A DNA stretch of 64,000 bases from Limnanthes douglasii subsp. nivea. Lineage: Eukaryota; Streptophyta; Magnoliopsida; Brassicales; Limnanthaceae. This document shows, one piece after another, positions 43,064-55,140 of this stretch (the stretch's first letter is position 1; the number at the start of each line of letters is the position of its first letter). A program made the position numbers and the translations under genes. The stretch spans positions 269,770,770 through 269,834,769 of the forward strand of contig JAUPFV010000002.1 of assembly GCA_036936605.1 (NCBI GenBank). Direction: 5' to 3'. Under the pieces are notes generated by a model that was not told the DNA's origin, did not search any database, and saw nothing but the letters and a program-made list of their open reading frames with translations.

Positions 43064-43201
43064 AATAAAATAATATTTAAACGAATAATACTTTGGGTAT
43101 TTGGTATTAAACAGTACTTAACCTTTTAAAATGATAAGATAATAAAAAAAATATTTAAATGGATAATATTTGGTATTAGGTAACCCTTTAAAATGATAAG
43201 G
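43064..43201 (+). repeat. AT-rich tandem repeat, right part, with LINE 2 target duplication
   Basis: 43064-43084 is the second copy of the 21-bp duplication. The array then continues in register with the left side (TTTGGTATTAAACAGTACTT at about 43101) for nearly two more units. Confidence 0.88.
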
Positions 43202-43468
43202 AAAACGAATATATATATAGTAGAAAAGAGAGAGGGAAAATCATTCCCATTGTACAATTACAAAGTGAGAGACAAGGCGAGCATTTTAGTATAAGTTTCA
43301 AAGTGTTTAAAATAGATTTGCAAATCAAAACGTATTCCCAAAATATAATTAAACGAGCTCCTAGAAGATAATTTCATTTAAATTTTTGTTCATGAACTGT
43401 TATTTAGATTCAATTAAATCGATACTACTCAACCATTTCAACCATTGCAGTGAGGTTGCACTGTAACC
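43202..43468 (+). promoter_or_regulatory. Upstream region of the PHO1-like gene
   Basis: A TATA-like run (TATATATATAG, 43210-43220) lies about 250 bases before the start codon, followed by a purine-rich GAAAAGAGAGAGGG stretch. No exact phosphate-starvation P1BS element (GNATATNC) was noticed in this interval by eye. The nearby LINE 2 and tandem array lie directly upstream, so the native promoter may be short or displaced. Confidence 0.35.
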
Positions 43469-46400
43469 ATGAAGTTTTCTAAAAAAATTGCATCACAAAC
43501 GGTACCAGAGTGGCATGAGGAGTATTTGGATTACATCAATTTGAAAACTCTAATCAAAGAGATTCACAACTTCAAACAATCCAGAAACCCAAATTCATCC
43601 GCTACTCTGAACAAAAATCAGTATGGTAATTGGAAACGGAAGTTGTCATTGTACAGAGCTTTCAGTGGTTCAACACAGACAAACCACCACCATCCGCCGT
43701 CGCCGAATCCCGACATCGAGAACCATGCGATTACCGTTAACTGCGTGAGCAGCGAACGAGAAGGAGCGACGGAGGAGAGTTACGAGACGACGTTTATGAT
43801 GGCGGCTGAAGATGGAGCAGAGTACGAGCTAGTGTTTTTCCGGCGACTTGACGATGAGTTTAATAAAGTTGATAAATTTTATAGAGAGAAAGTAGAGGAA
43901 GTTATGAAAGAGGCGAAGATATTGAATAGACAGATGGATGCATTAGTTGCGTTTAGGGTTAAACTCGAGAACCCTAAAGAATGGGAATGGGAGAATCAGA
44001 CGGTGGAGATGAATCGGCTAGCTTCCGATATAGCTGCTTCGGCTGATGCTCTTGATGCTTCTACTCCGGCGGAGGCCAGACCAAGTGAGTAACGTTTTTT
44101 TTTTTTTGTGTTTAATGTTTACGATTGGTTCTTGCGAATTTTAAGGGCATGTAAGGAAACTATTGTCAACTATGTGGTTTATATTGCATCATAGTTATGT
44201 TTGAGTCTGACCGAAACTTAATTTGAAGAAAATAGAAATTGTTGTAGAAAGAGTCAGATTCTTCCGTTTAATATTTAATTTATTATGGTTCTTTTCTGTA
44301 AATGTAATACTTGATTTATAACGTGACTTTTATATTCAACAGTATAGACTATAGTATATATCGGATTCGAAAAGAAATGTTATTTGTAATCTGAGTTGCT
44401 GTGTAAATAGATTGGTAATAGTATTGAAGCCGTAAAACGTGTGTTGTAGAAGAAGAAGATCATATCGAATTCATTAGAGAAGAAGGATCAAGCAATGCAG
44501 GGCGACAAGAATCATCAGGTGAAGATATTAAAGATAACGAGGAAGAGACTGATGAAATTCCGAACAAGGGAAGGGCTACGAGTTCATCTCCAATTGAAAT
44601 ACTTGACTGCGTTAAAATAAACAGCACGCCTGGAACTCCTGGGTCGACCAGTAAAGCGGTACTTAGGGTCCAGAGTCAAACAGAGCCTAAGTTTAATAGG
44701 GAAAATTTGAAAAAAGTAGAACAAGTACTTAAACGAGCTTTTGTTGAGTTTTATCATAAGCTTCGCATTCTAAAGAGTTACAGGTACTCATTTTCTGTTA
44801 AAACATATTGTATTTGTTTCGTTTTTTCTGTTTGTTTTTATTAATAATTCGTGAAAATGGTACGCAGCTTCTTGAATACACTGGCCATTTCCAAGATCGT
44901 GAAGAAATATGACAAGGTGACAAAAAAGGGTCTAAATCATGTTTTCCTTTTAACAATCTGGGTTTCAATATACTTAATGTGTCCTGCTGCATATCTTTTT
45001 TCTTTACACTTGTATGCAGGTTAGCTTAAGAAATGCTTCAAAGCCTTACATGAAAATGGTGGATAACTCGTATCTTGGTAGTTCAGAGCAGGTGAAATTC
45101 ATCTTCCTATATAGGCTGGCATTAAAGTCTGAACCTGAAACATGTTCTTTATAATAAAAAATTTACCGATTGATATGATATACAGGTTACCAAGCTTTTA
45201 GAGAGGGTTGAAGAAACTTTCATTAAGCATTTTACAAATGCAAACCGAAGCAAAGGAATGAGCATCTTAAGACCACAAGCGAAGAAACAAAAACACAGCT
45301 TAACATTTTCTATAGGTAAGCAATATGATTTTTCGGCTTCAAATGCTAGCTGCTGTACGATTTTCTTTATTACAAACACTCACGAAGAACTGAAATCAGG
45401 TTTCTTTGGGGGCTGCACATTTGCTCTCATAATTGCCCTGGTTTTATTTGTGCGTGCACATAACATCTTAGATCATCCAGGGACGATCCAATACATGGAG
45501 ACCATGTTTCCTCTTTACAGGTAAGGATTTCCTAATATACTTTTTAGTCCCCTGCCACAGCTTAACATTTTCTACAGGTAAGCAATATGATTTATTCGCT
45601 CCAAATGTATACGATTTTCTTTATAGCAAACACTCACAAAGAACTGAACTCTGGTTTCTTTGGGGGCTCCATATTTCTCTCATATTTTCCCTGGTTTTAC
45701 TTGTGCGTGCCCATAGCCTCTCAGATCATCCAGGGCAGAAACAATAATTGCCCTGTTTTTACTTTCTGGTCTTTTTGAAGGAGAAAACAAGCATAATGAA
45801 AAATGGAAATTTCACAAGAAATTTTATTTTAAGTTTTTATATTGTAGACTCATGTATAACATGCCACATGATTCATCTTTGTGCAGTTTGTTCGGATTCA
45901 TTGTTTTACACATGCTCGTGTATGCTATAGATATATACTATTGGAGGCGTTACCAGGTAAATTACGCCTTCATATTTGGATTCAAGCCAGGAACTGAACT
46001 AGGCTACAGAGAAATTTTCCTTCTGAGTTTCAGCCTTGCAACAGTAGCTTTGCTCTGTGTTCTTGCAAATCTTGATATGGAGGTTGACCCCGTAACACAA
46101 GACTACAAAGCACTTACTGAGCTTCTCCCACTTTTCTTGGTTCTTGTAAGTCTAACCAAGATTTAATTGTTATTTTAAAATCTGTGATGTAATAAAACTA
46201 AGTTCAGTCTTGTACTTCTCTGTGCAGGTTCTCTTTGCTATTACCATCATGCCATTCAACTTCTTGTACCGCTCCAGTCGCATGTTCTTCCTTACATGTT
46301 TGTTCCATTGTATTGCTGCGCCTTTTTACAAGGTAAACCATGTAACTCTACAGACTGGTAGAATTAGTACCAAAAGCTGATGTTTATGTATTAAACCTGT

Positions 46401-47544
46401 GAGTTTACTCTATAACAGGTCACACTTCCGGATTTCCTGCTGGCAGATCAGCTAACTAGCCAATTTGAAGCTATGAGAAGCCTCGAGTTTTATGTTTGCC
46501 ACTATGGTTGGGGAGAATTTAAACTTAGAAGAAATACTTGCTCGAGTAGTGAAGTTTATAACACTTTTCTCTTCATTGTCACTGGAATTCCTTACCTGAC
46601 CCGCCTTCTGCAGGTAATAGTTAAACTAAGTAGTTCTTTGGTGCATGGCTTATAAGCTAAAATGGTTAGTTTAAAACAAGCAAATAAAAAAAATAAGCCT
46701 TTTAGAAAATGACAATACGAGGTGAGTTGGAAAGTTTATAAGCCTATAAGCCATATCCTCCCCACCAAACAATCCTTATTTCTTTTGTATTTTTAATCTT
46801 ATGTATTCACCCTATTTTATAGATAGAAAGCCTTATAAAATGATTTCCATATTTTGTCTTGTTCAGTGTCTTCGGCGGCTAGTTGAAGAGAATAATACAG
46901 AACAAGGATACAACGCCCTGAAATATTGGTTAACGATTGTAGCCATTTGCTTAAGGACAGCTTACAGTCTTCAAAAGAACATTGTTTGGCAAGTATTAGC
47001 CTGGATCTTCTCAGTAATTGCTGCGGTTATCTCAACCTATTGGGACCTTATTTATGACTGGGGCCTCCTAAACCGCAACTCTAAGAACCCATGGTTGAGG
47101 GATAAACTCCTTATCCCTTACCCAAATGTCTACTTTATAGCCATGGTTAGTCTTATAACATTTTTTTTGTATTTTGTTGGTAAGTAGCTAAACCACTAAC
47201 AAATTTAATGATAAAAAACGCAGGGTCTAAACATTTTGCTAAGATTTGCGTGGTTGCAGATTGTATTGGATTTTCAAGTTTCTTTTATGCATAAAAATAC
47301 CATGATTGCTATTGTTGCCAGCCTGGAGATCATCCGCCGTGGAATATGGAACTTTTTCAGGTAACAACCTATCTGTTATTCGGAGATCACATTCCTTCTC
47401 TATAAGGATTTTCTTTCATATATGTTCCTTGGTTCTTCGTCTAGGTTGGAGAATGAGCATCTGAACAATGTGGGCCAATATCGAGCGTTCAAGTCAGTAC
47501 CGCTACCTTTTACCTATGATGATGATGAAGAAAAAGATGATTAG
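43469..47544 (+). CDS. PHO1-family phosphate exporter (SPX-EXS protein), 12 exons
   Basis: Exons by GT/AG sites and frame: 43469-44084, 44450-44783, 44868-44916, 45020-45091, 45186-45315, 45400-45520, 45887-46145, 46228-46332, 46419-46613, 46867-47145, 47224-47360, 47445-47544. They total 2,397 bases, giving 798 residues plus stop with no internal stop, the usual PHO1 length. Residues 1 to about 330 are the SPX domain ([38 protein letters not shown]), which senses inositol pyrophosphates. Hydrophobic segments start at about 403 ([20 protein letters not shown]), 441 and later. The EXS domain ends the protein ([32 protein letters not shown]). PHO1 proteins export phosphate, mainly at Golgi or plasma membrane in root vascular tissue; some homologues act in signalling. 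Which homologue this is cannot be set by eye, though the MKFSKK start resembles the PHO1;H2-H10 side more than PHO1 itself. Confidence 0.93.
45558..45735 (+). pseudogene. Decayed tandem copy of PHO1 exon 5 end, intron and exon 6, inside intron 6
   Basis: Bases 45558-45735 repeat 45294 to about 45483: CAGCTTAACATTTTCTA(C/T)AGGTAA, then the intron and the exon 6 start GGTTTCTTTGGGGGCTCC. Single-base losses in the copy shift the exon frame (it no longer encodes the membrane segment) and the intron copy is shorter. The copy lies wholly between exon 6 and exon 7, so normal splicing would skip it. Confidence 0.88.
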
Positions 47545-48040
47545 ATAGTTTTTAAAAAATAATAGTTTTATAAATAAAAAATCAAAGGATGTGTTTAATA
47601 TGTCAGAAACAAAAATTGTTCATTCTTAGTCGGAAACCCCTGCTTCTGAAAGAGGTAATTGATCATGGAATAAGAAGTTCTTCAGAGCCTTCTCCACCTG
47701 ACAATTACATTGTACATCAAGTTGATTATAACATGTCTTAGGAATCGATTATAAGAACAAAACGGTTCTATTTCTAATTGTTAGAAATTTGAATCGAACA
47801 ATTTTTTAGAACTGTATTACTCATCAATTTGATTGTTTTGTTCATACAATCAATTGAAAAACATGTGGACTTAATTTTCAGTACAAAACCCACATCGTTA
47901 GAAAATTGGTTGTTATTTGAGCCGGTTAGTGTGTGGTGTTAGAGTTCCTACTTCATGTTTCGATTATTTGGATTGATAAAGCTACTCAGGCTTATGTTTT
48001 ATTGTTACATAACCAAAATTTAGATTGTTTTATTCGATTT
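47545..48040 (+). other. PHO1 3' flank, right copy of the duplicated region
   Basis: Two blocks match the left paralogue: 47545 to about 47680 with 148 to about 270, and 47821-48040 with 16291-16530. No gene. Confidence 0.8.
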
Positions 48041-48137
48041 AGGGTTCTAAGAGCATCACCAAGAACTAATATATAAATTTAGTAGATTTACATAAAATTT
48101 TGACCATCTAAAATTTTAGATTACGAAAGTATCCAAA

Positions 48138-48227
48138 AGTATCTATTATTGATGTATGTTATGTTTCACATGTATATGTCATAGTATCTATTATTGATGT
48201 ATGTTATGTTTCACATGTATATGTCAT
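48138..48227 (+). repeat. 45-bp perfect tandem duplication
   Basis: Two identical copies of AGTATCTATTATTGATGTAT... starting at 48138 and 48183. No difference is visible, so the event is young or preserved. Confidence 0.95.
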
Positions 48228-48850
48228 ATCTAAACATTGTTTTCTAAGGATTATATGTCAAATAATAGTGTATTTTATGTGTTATGTGTATGTGTTGTTG
48301 TAAATGGTGGTAGCTTCAACTTATGGGAATATAAACCTTTTTATTTTGGACAAAGTGTGATTTTTACCAATGGATCAAAGATATAAAACTGTATTTAGAG
48401 TATCATAATTATGACTAAACACAACTTAATTAATTTCTCTCACCTCAAATTCATGTGTCTTTTTTAGGAGTACTTGTTTCAATTGTGAACATCGGTTTTG
48501 AGTCATTAGTAGTTGATCAGAATAACTTCAGACAATATATTACTATTATGAGAAGGTACAACATTATGGAAGCGTGTAAACCAACATTAATTGCATTCTC
48601 CAATATGGCACTGTAAATTTTTGCATCTATAAAACCTTCATCGAGACACCTTGATTTAAGAATCATTATATGTTTTATATAAAGAGAACAGTTGTTCTAA
48701 GACATTGTTTCAGAATCAACTCTTTAAAGAAAATAATAGTTTTTTTGTTATTTTGTTTGTGCAATACCACATACGTATAACACTTTTTAATTTTATGGTT
48801 TATGATCTCGAAATAGTTTCAAAAAGTACTATGTTATCGAATCTGACTTA

Positions 48851-48900
48851 CTTATTCACCATAGATGTGACTACAAAAAAGCACATATATGGTGAATAAG
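48851..48900. repeat. Hairpin with 19-bp arms
   Basis: CTTATTCACCATAGATGTG (48851-48869) pairs with CACATATATGGTGAATAAG (48882-48900) at 18 of 19 positions around a 12-base loop. No element with recognisable ends surrounds it. Confidence 0.9.
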
Positions 48901-49403
48901 TGTTATCCATTTATGAACTTACATAATGGGTAACATGTGTCGATGGAGAGATAGGTTATGTATTGATGATCAATAGGTATGGTAATGAAAAATGAGAAAC
49001 ACAGTAATACTTCTCCATTATTTTATGCTCGCAAGAGATTTGGAAAAGAGTAAGAAAAAACCAAAGGCACATAAGATGAAAAAAAATAAAGGTTGACAAA
49101 AAAAAGAGTGTTATTTCAAACTTAGAGCTCATCATGTTGAAGATGATGTATGATTTTTTAAAGTTGAAAGAAGGCATAATCAGGAAGGAATAATGTCATA
49201 CATGGAGAAACGTTACTACATCTAAAAAAGAGTTGGTGACAAAATTATCTACACGTGGTCTCAAACGTTGCTACTTTTACCATTGTTAAAGGAGTTTAAT
49301 CCTTATAATGTATCCAACATGTGTAACATTTATACTATTAGACAAAACACCGTACATTGGATAATTACAACTAGTCACAATTTTAATTTTTGTTGAATAA
49401 GAT

Positions 49404-49475
49404 GAAATATATGCGATTGGTTCTTTGATTCGTAGTTACAATGGCGAGTGTAGGCTCCATGTCATAATGAATGGT
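49404..49475 (+). repeat. Dispersed repeat segment, copy A
   Basis: Resembles 56828-56897: both contain TTTGATTCGT(A/G)GTTAC, then GCGAG(T/C)GTAGGCTCCAT(G/A)TCATAATGA. Function unknown. Confidence 0.75.
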
Positions 49476-50579
49476 ATAGATATCAAATAATCATCGAGGT
49501 CTTTATTATGGATATCTCCTTGCTATAGACATTTACCGAGGTCCTTATTATGAATAGTACATACAAGATAACGAGATAAAAGATATGGTTTGAAATTATT
49601 TGTGTTACGTTAATAAATATCACATTTTGCATTACATTTGTTTTTATAAGTCACAAAAGGGTTGAAAATCATATGTGGGCATTGGATCGTATGCTTTTTG
49701 CTAATGGAGAAAAATTGTTACGTTTTATATGATATTTGGGTGACATGTAGAGAACTAACATTAGTGAAAGCAATTGAAAAAATATTTTTGAAAGAAACGT
49801 ACATGTTGTGTAGATGACACATATGTAAAAATATAATTGAAAATACTAAAAACCAATTGCGACCGATACTGTATTTGAAGGGTTTCAAAAATATTACAAT
49901 TCAATTGTTTATTCGGATACCAAAAGAAAGTTGAACCCAACATAGTACGTATGAAAAAATAATACAAAGCATACCTGAAATCCTCGATTACACCTAAATA
50001 TTTTGGTTCAAACATTACGATGGAAAGTTTATGTATGCTTACACTAGCAAGTTCAAACAGTTTGAAAATAATATAACAAATTGATAGGAAAAACGTTTAA
50101 TAATTAAGTGTATTTTCATTTTGATTGGAGCAACATTACCCTAACAAGTTCAAACATGTGCATTTCTATATGAATACAACAACCTATTATATTATTCTGG
50201 AATTTTGAATGAACTATTATTTTACTTAATATTAGGGAGAATATACATATGCCACAATAAAATATTCAACTGGGCAAGCCATCTTATATTGAATAATTTA
50301 GAGAAAAATAAGATAATTTGCTATAGATTCCACAAAAAAAGAAACACTAAAAAAGTAAGGTATTTTTAAAATTTGCATTTGATGGTTAGATATTCGAGGA
50401 TTTAGATGTTTTGTGTTGGGATTTTCCCTTAATATTTTGTTAGAATAATATGATATGATTAGAATAATATGTATCGATTAGAATAATTCAGGTTTGTTAT
50501 CTGAACGAGACATGGTTTGTCTTGCTCATGCAAGATTAGTTTACAGGTAACAAAATATCATAAATTTGATGTTGGTATG

Positions 50580-51091
50580 TGATGTAATTGCACAAGCACA
50601 TGACTATATGGTCATTTTGGACAAATGGAAACGCGCTCTATTTGGAGCCCATATATAAGAATTAGGCGATGCGACCACTCAAATCGAACGCGTTGAGAAG
50701 CGCCATGATTTTTGAAAACATCACAACGTGATAAAGTCCATGCCTTAAATTTAATTGTTTAAACCCTCGTTTTTCTGTTTTAGTAAATTTTCTGCATTTT
50801 CCTATTTTTGTTAGATTTTATTAAAATTCTTAACGAGCTCCAATCACTTTGAAATTGGGCTGGACTTTATTTTATTGCATAAGAAAAAGCTGTAATTTTG
50901 GGGTAGGGTTTCGAGCACTTTTATAAAAGGCTCTCAAGCCCTAGTTTTACCTCATACTTTTTTAATAGAATTTGATTCTCTTTAAAGTACATTTTATTCT
51001 GACCTAGGGTTAGAGCTATCTATCTTCTATTGTTCGTCTTCTTTCTCCGTATTTTCAGCCGCCTGTTCCATCTCGTAGCTTGGCGCTACCA
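50580..51091 (+). repeat. 5' LTR of the Met-primed gypsy element
   Basis: 512 bp. TATA box TATAAAAG at 50922-50929. Close to 56269-56753 from GGCGATGCGACCACTCAAAT onward; the first part carries about 25 bases absent from the 3' LTR. Confidence 0.92.
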
Positions 51092-51092
51092 T

Positions 51093-51110
51093 ATTGGTAT
51101 CAGATTCAGA
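51093..51110 (+). promoter_or_regulatory. Primer-binding site (initiator Met tRNA)
   Basis: TTGGTATCAGATTCAGAG two bases after the LTR matches the TGGTATCAGA core complementary to plant initiator Met tRNA. Confidence 0.85.
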
Positions 51111-51136
51111 GTTCCTACGGCGTGGGTAACGAAGGT

Positions 51137-52405
51137 ATGCCGCCAAAGCGATCTTTTTGGGGGAATTCCACTCTTCCGATCACCGAATCGGTCGACCGTG
51201 ATGAATTCGGTCAATTCCAACCCCAGGTTGGTGAACAGATGCACTAGTTGGGAAATTAGATGAGAGATGTACATGAAGCACTACAGAGGCTGTTGAACAA
51301 CAAAACCAACGGATTTCGAGCAGCCAGCCGTCGGGATCTGAGAGAGAGAGACAGAGATCGGCCGCGAGCGGAATCCGTTTTCTCCTCGGCGAGAACAAGG
51401 TAGGGGTCACTATTACCCACAAGACTATTGTGAACAAGTTCTTGAGCAGCCGTCAGCGAGAGATTCTGATCTGAACGCCAACAACCGGTGGGAATCTGGA
51501 TTCAGACTGGAGATCCCAGAGTTCTACGGGGGTCTCGAACCTAAGGAGTTTTTAGATTTGATCGCCTCAGTTGAAGAAATCCTTGATTTCAAGGAGGATC
51601 CTGATGCAACACGGGTACAGTTGGCTGCAACTAAGTTCCGAGGCAGAGCTGCATCGTGGTAGCAACAGCTCAAGCAGACCAGATCAAGGCAAAGTAAGCA
51701 AAAAATAACAACTTGGGATAAGTTTGTGAAGCACTTGAGGGCTGCGTTTTTTCCTAACAACTATGCGCGTATCATATATCAACAGTTCCAAAACCTTAAA
51801 TAAGGGTCAAGGACTGTTGACGAGTACACTAACAATTTTTTCAAGCTACAAAACCGTGTCGATATTGCTGATTCAGAAGATCAGCTAGTATCTCACTATA
51901 TAGGGGGATGAGACAACAGTTTCAGAACCAGCTGAACATGTTCGACACTGTGAATGTGTCTGAAGCACATCACCGTGTACTGCATATGGAGAAAGCCCTT
52001 TCACGAAAATCTTATGGAGGAGATACTGCCAGAACAACTCCATTGGCGTTCCGAAAAAGGACGGTTCCAAGCCCTAACCCAAGAGTACCAACTGTTGCTC
52101 CTCTACGTACATGTGCTAATTTGCATGTCCCTAGTCGCACAGTTACTTCCTCAAAGGTCCGATGCTACCATTGTCATGAACTAGGGCACGTTGCTTTACA
52201 GTGTCAAAAATTACGACAACAACCACAAAAATCGAGGGGTCTGTTTGCTGACACTGCTGATTTTCACCTGGAGGGTGACCCACGATTTAATGAGGAACTA
52301 GAGGATATTGTTGATGAGGTCCTAGAAGACCAGGTTACAAGAGGAGATATTAGTCAGGCATTGGTTTTAAGGCGAATCTGGTTTGACGCCGAAAGCCAAA
52401 AGTGA
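51137..52405 (+). pseudogene. gag of the Met-primed gypsy element (broken)
   Basis: Probable start ATG 51137 (MPPKRSFWGN), with TAG stops soon after (51246-51248). The core gag segment runs about 51500-51900 (IPEFYGGLEPKEFLDLI; a TAG at about 51660 replaces the second Trp of the usual WW pair). The last part, 51908-52405, holds one canonical CCHC knuckle, CYHCHELGHVALQC, near 52164-52205. At least four stops or shifts interrupt it. Confidence 0.88.
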
Positions 52406-52745
52406 TGGGGATGATTTGCTACAGAGCAATATTTTCCAATTGACTTGTACTATTGGGGGAAAGGTATGCACATTTGTTATTGATTCAGGGAGCTGCGAAA
52501 ATGTTATCTCCGAAAAATCTATGCAGAAGCTGGCCCTGAAAACAGAAGACCACCAAACCCCTACAAGTTTGTCTGGTTAAAGAAATGTAGTAAGGTAAAT
52601 ATCTCTAGAAGATGTCTGGTATCTTTCTATGTTGGTAAATATGGGGATAGAGCATGGTGCGATGTCATTGGGATGCATGTGTGTCACTTGTTGCTAGGCC
52701 AACCCTGGAAATATGATAGAAGTGTCACATATGATGGTAGGAGGA
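52383..52745 (+). pseudogene. Aspartic protease of the Met-primed gypsy element (broken)
   Basis: Frame 52383-52580 contains the retropepsin motif FVIDSGSCENVIS near 52472-52510 (DSG in place of the commoner DTG, as seen in several gypsy lineages). It ends in a stop; the remainder, including a segment like LLLGQPWKYDR, continues in a broken frame to about 52745. Confidence 0.85.
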
Positions 52746-53009
52746 ACCGCCACAATTTCATATGAAATAATGTTATGTTCATATTAACACCAATTAAAGA
52801 GGTTTCCCCAATACATTCCCTTGCAGTATCAAAGAAGTCAGGTAAGAACTTTCTAGCTTGAAAGGCGTTTATAGAACATGCTCTTGAAACAAAGATTGTC
52901 AATCTTTTGGTGGTTAAAGAATTTGGTATTGATTCTATTTGCTGGTATACCTGAGCGAGTTTGGCCGCTATTAGTAGAGTTTTCTATTTCCATTGAGAGA
53001 TATCCAGCA

Positions 53010-54435
53010 TTAGATTGACCTTGTACTGGGTGCTAGCCTACCAAACCGACCACATTATCGGATGAGCCTAAAAGATCATGAAGAGCTCCGCAGATAGGTG
53101 GAAGAACCGTTGACGAAAGGCCACATCCGGGAGAGTCTTAGTCCTTGTGCGGTTCCTGCACTGTTAACACTAAAAAACGAAGGGTCAATGAGAATGTGTG
53201 TGGATAGCCGGGCTATCAACAAAATTACACTCAGGTACCGGTTTCTTATTCCTCGCCTTGATGATTTACTGGATCAATTGAATGGTGCTACTGTGCTTAC
53301 AAAGCTAGATTTGAAGAGCGGATATCACCAGATTCGTATTCGTATAGGGGATGGGTGAAAAACAGCCTTCAAGATCCGAGATGGTATGTTTGAATGGATG
53401 GTAATGCCATTCGGTCTTTCTAACGATCCTAGCACGTTTATGTGGGTTATGAACCAGGTATTTTGCTCGTTCATCAGAAAATTTATTGTTATGTACTTTC
53501 ATGACATTCTTATATATAGTACCACGGAAGAGCTGCATCTCCAACACTTACGCGAAGTGTTGGTTGTTTTGAGGCGAGAGGAGTTTTATGGGGGGGGGGA
53601 CTTGATAAGTGTTGTTTTATGACAGATTCGGTCGTCTTCCTAGGGTATGTCGTGTCAAAAGATGAGCTGTCAGTAGATCATCCGAAAGTGGCGGCCGTGC
53701 GAGACTGGCCTATTCCTACGTCCATCACTAAAGTCCGCTCTTTTCACGGATTGGTCTCCTTTTACAGACGGTTCATACATAACTTTAGCACTAGAATGGC
53801 TCCTATTACAGAGTGTATGAAGGGAAAAACATTCTGTTGGACCCTTGAAGCAGCTAAGGCGTTTGAGGAAATCAAGGTAAGACTGGTCACTACACCGATT
53901 TTGGTTTTACCTGACTTCTCAACAGGATTTGAACTGCATTGTGATGCATCTGGATTAGGCATTGGTATTTTACTCATCCAACGAGGCCACCCTGTAGCAT
54001 ACTTCAGCGAAAGGTTAATTGGAGCTAAACTCAAGTACAACACCTATGACAAGGAATTCTATGCAGTTGTACGAGCTTTGAAGCACTGGAGTTCCTACTT
54101 GGCCTACAATGACTTTGTCCTGTACACCGATCATGATACCTTGAAGCATCTGCAAAGTCAGGAGAAACTCTCTTCCCACCATGCACGTTGGGTAGTGTTT
54201 ACTCAAGAATTTACCTTTTCCATTAAGCATACTTCGGACATAGTTAACCGCGTAGCTGAAGCACTGAGCCGACGCATCATGATGATTCGTATAGAAGGAA
54301 AAGTTGTGGGATTCGAGAAGATGAAGGATCTACTGGCTATCGACCCATATTTTGGTCTTATTCTAGAGGACGTCAGCGCAGGTTTGAGAAAAGATTTTTC
54401 AGTGAGCAACAGTTACCTCTTCAAAGGTAATTTAC
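53010..54435 (+). pseudogene. Reverse transcriptase and RNase H of the Met-primed gypsy element (broken)
   Basis: RT frames are 53098-53358 ([35 protein letters not shown]), 53386-53622 (MPFGLSNDPSTFMWVMN; the catalytic box reads YFHDILIY, so the usual YxDD has His) and 53619-54440 (FLGYVVSKDELSVD; RNase H with ELHCDASGLGIG and VLYTDHDTLKHL). A run of nine G at about 53591-53599 accompanies a frame change. The last frame ends within the hAT-like insertion; coding homology resumes at 55141 directly after it. Confidence 0.9.
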
Positions 54436-55140
54436 CATAGTTGTCACGTAGCGGCCGTGGCGAGGCGAGGCGAGGTGATATTGCCTCAGGCCGTGGCGTG
54501 GCTAGGCCCTTAGCGTGGTGCTCGTTGTGGCGGCCGAGGCGACTGTGGCGGCTGTGGCGCTCGCCGTGGCGGTCGTGGCGAGGCACTAAGCCTGGTATTT
54601 TTTTTAACTTAAAAAATAAAAACCTAAAACTAAGTTTTGGAAAGATGAAGATGTTTTGAAAGGAGTTGATGTTGGAGCTGTTGAGGTTGATGAAATAGAC
54701 TACAATATTCGCTCTAAGAATATATCATCTTCAACGGATCGCATAAGAGATCAGAGGCTTGTTGATAAAGACTCTAAGGAATAAGATACTCTATTATGAG
54801 ATATAATTGGAGAACATGGTGGAGATGAGAGGTGTGGAGATGTTGTCTTGGATGATGATATATTTTAGTCTATGTTTGTTTTTTAACTCCGATTTTTTAA
54901 GAATTATGTGATTGGATGTTTTATAATTTGATCTTTTAGTCTATTTGTTTGTCATTTGAATGTTTAAGTTGTTATTGAAAGTTTAAATGTCTAAATAGTA
55001 CTATTTAGATTACAATTATGTGCTAAAAAATGTTATTTAGGTCGCCGCATGTCATTTGGCCATCACCTCGCCGCTCGCCTCGCACTGTGGCCTTTTTAGC
55101 CCTCTTCGCCACGGACCGCCGCACGCCACAAATAACTATG
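54436..55140. mobile_element. hAT-like non-autonomous DNA transposon
   Basis: 705 bp with an exact 8-bp target duplication TAATTTAC (54428-54435 and 55141-55148), typical of hAT elements. Terminal CATAGTT at the left pairs with AACTATG at the right. Both subterminal regions are crowded with GGCGAGGCG/GCCGTGGCG words in opposite orientations, as in hAT subterminal repeats. The AT-rich centre (about 54640-54870) has the remains of an acidic reading frame but no transposase domain was recognised. It interrupts the region between RNase H and integrase of the host gypsy element. Confidence 0.88.

Larger units (their letters stand above)
48041..50574. other. Intergenic region without a supported gene
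   Basis: AT-rich, only short random frames. It contains a 45-bp tandem duplication, a near-perfect hairpin and a segment resembling one beyond the next gypsy element, all listed separately. Confidence 0.65.

Noticed and set aside
49761..50015. 84-residue minus-strand frame
   Set aside because: AT-rich chance frame with no motif and no conserved neighbour.
51093..51110. tRNA gene fragment at the primer-binding sites
   Set aside because: The match is limited to the short complement of a tRNA 3' end adjoining an LTR, which is a primer site and not a tRNA gene.
54441..54659. Arg/Trp-rich frame at the start of the hAT-like insertion
   Set aside because: Produced by GGCG subterminal repeats; not a protein-coding pattern.
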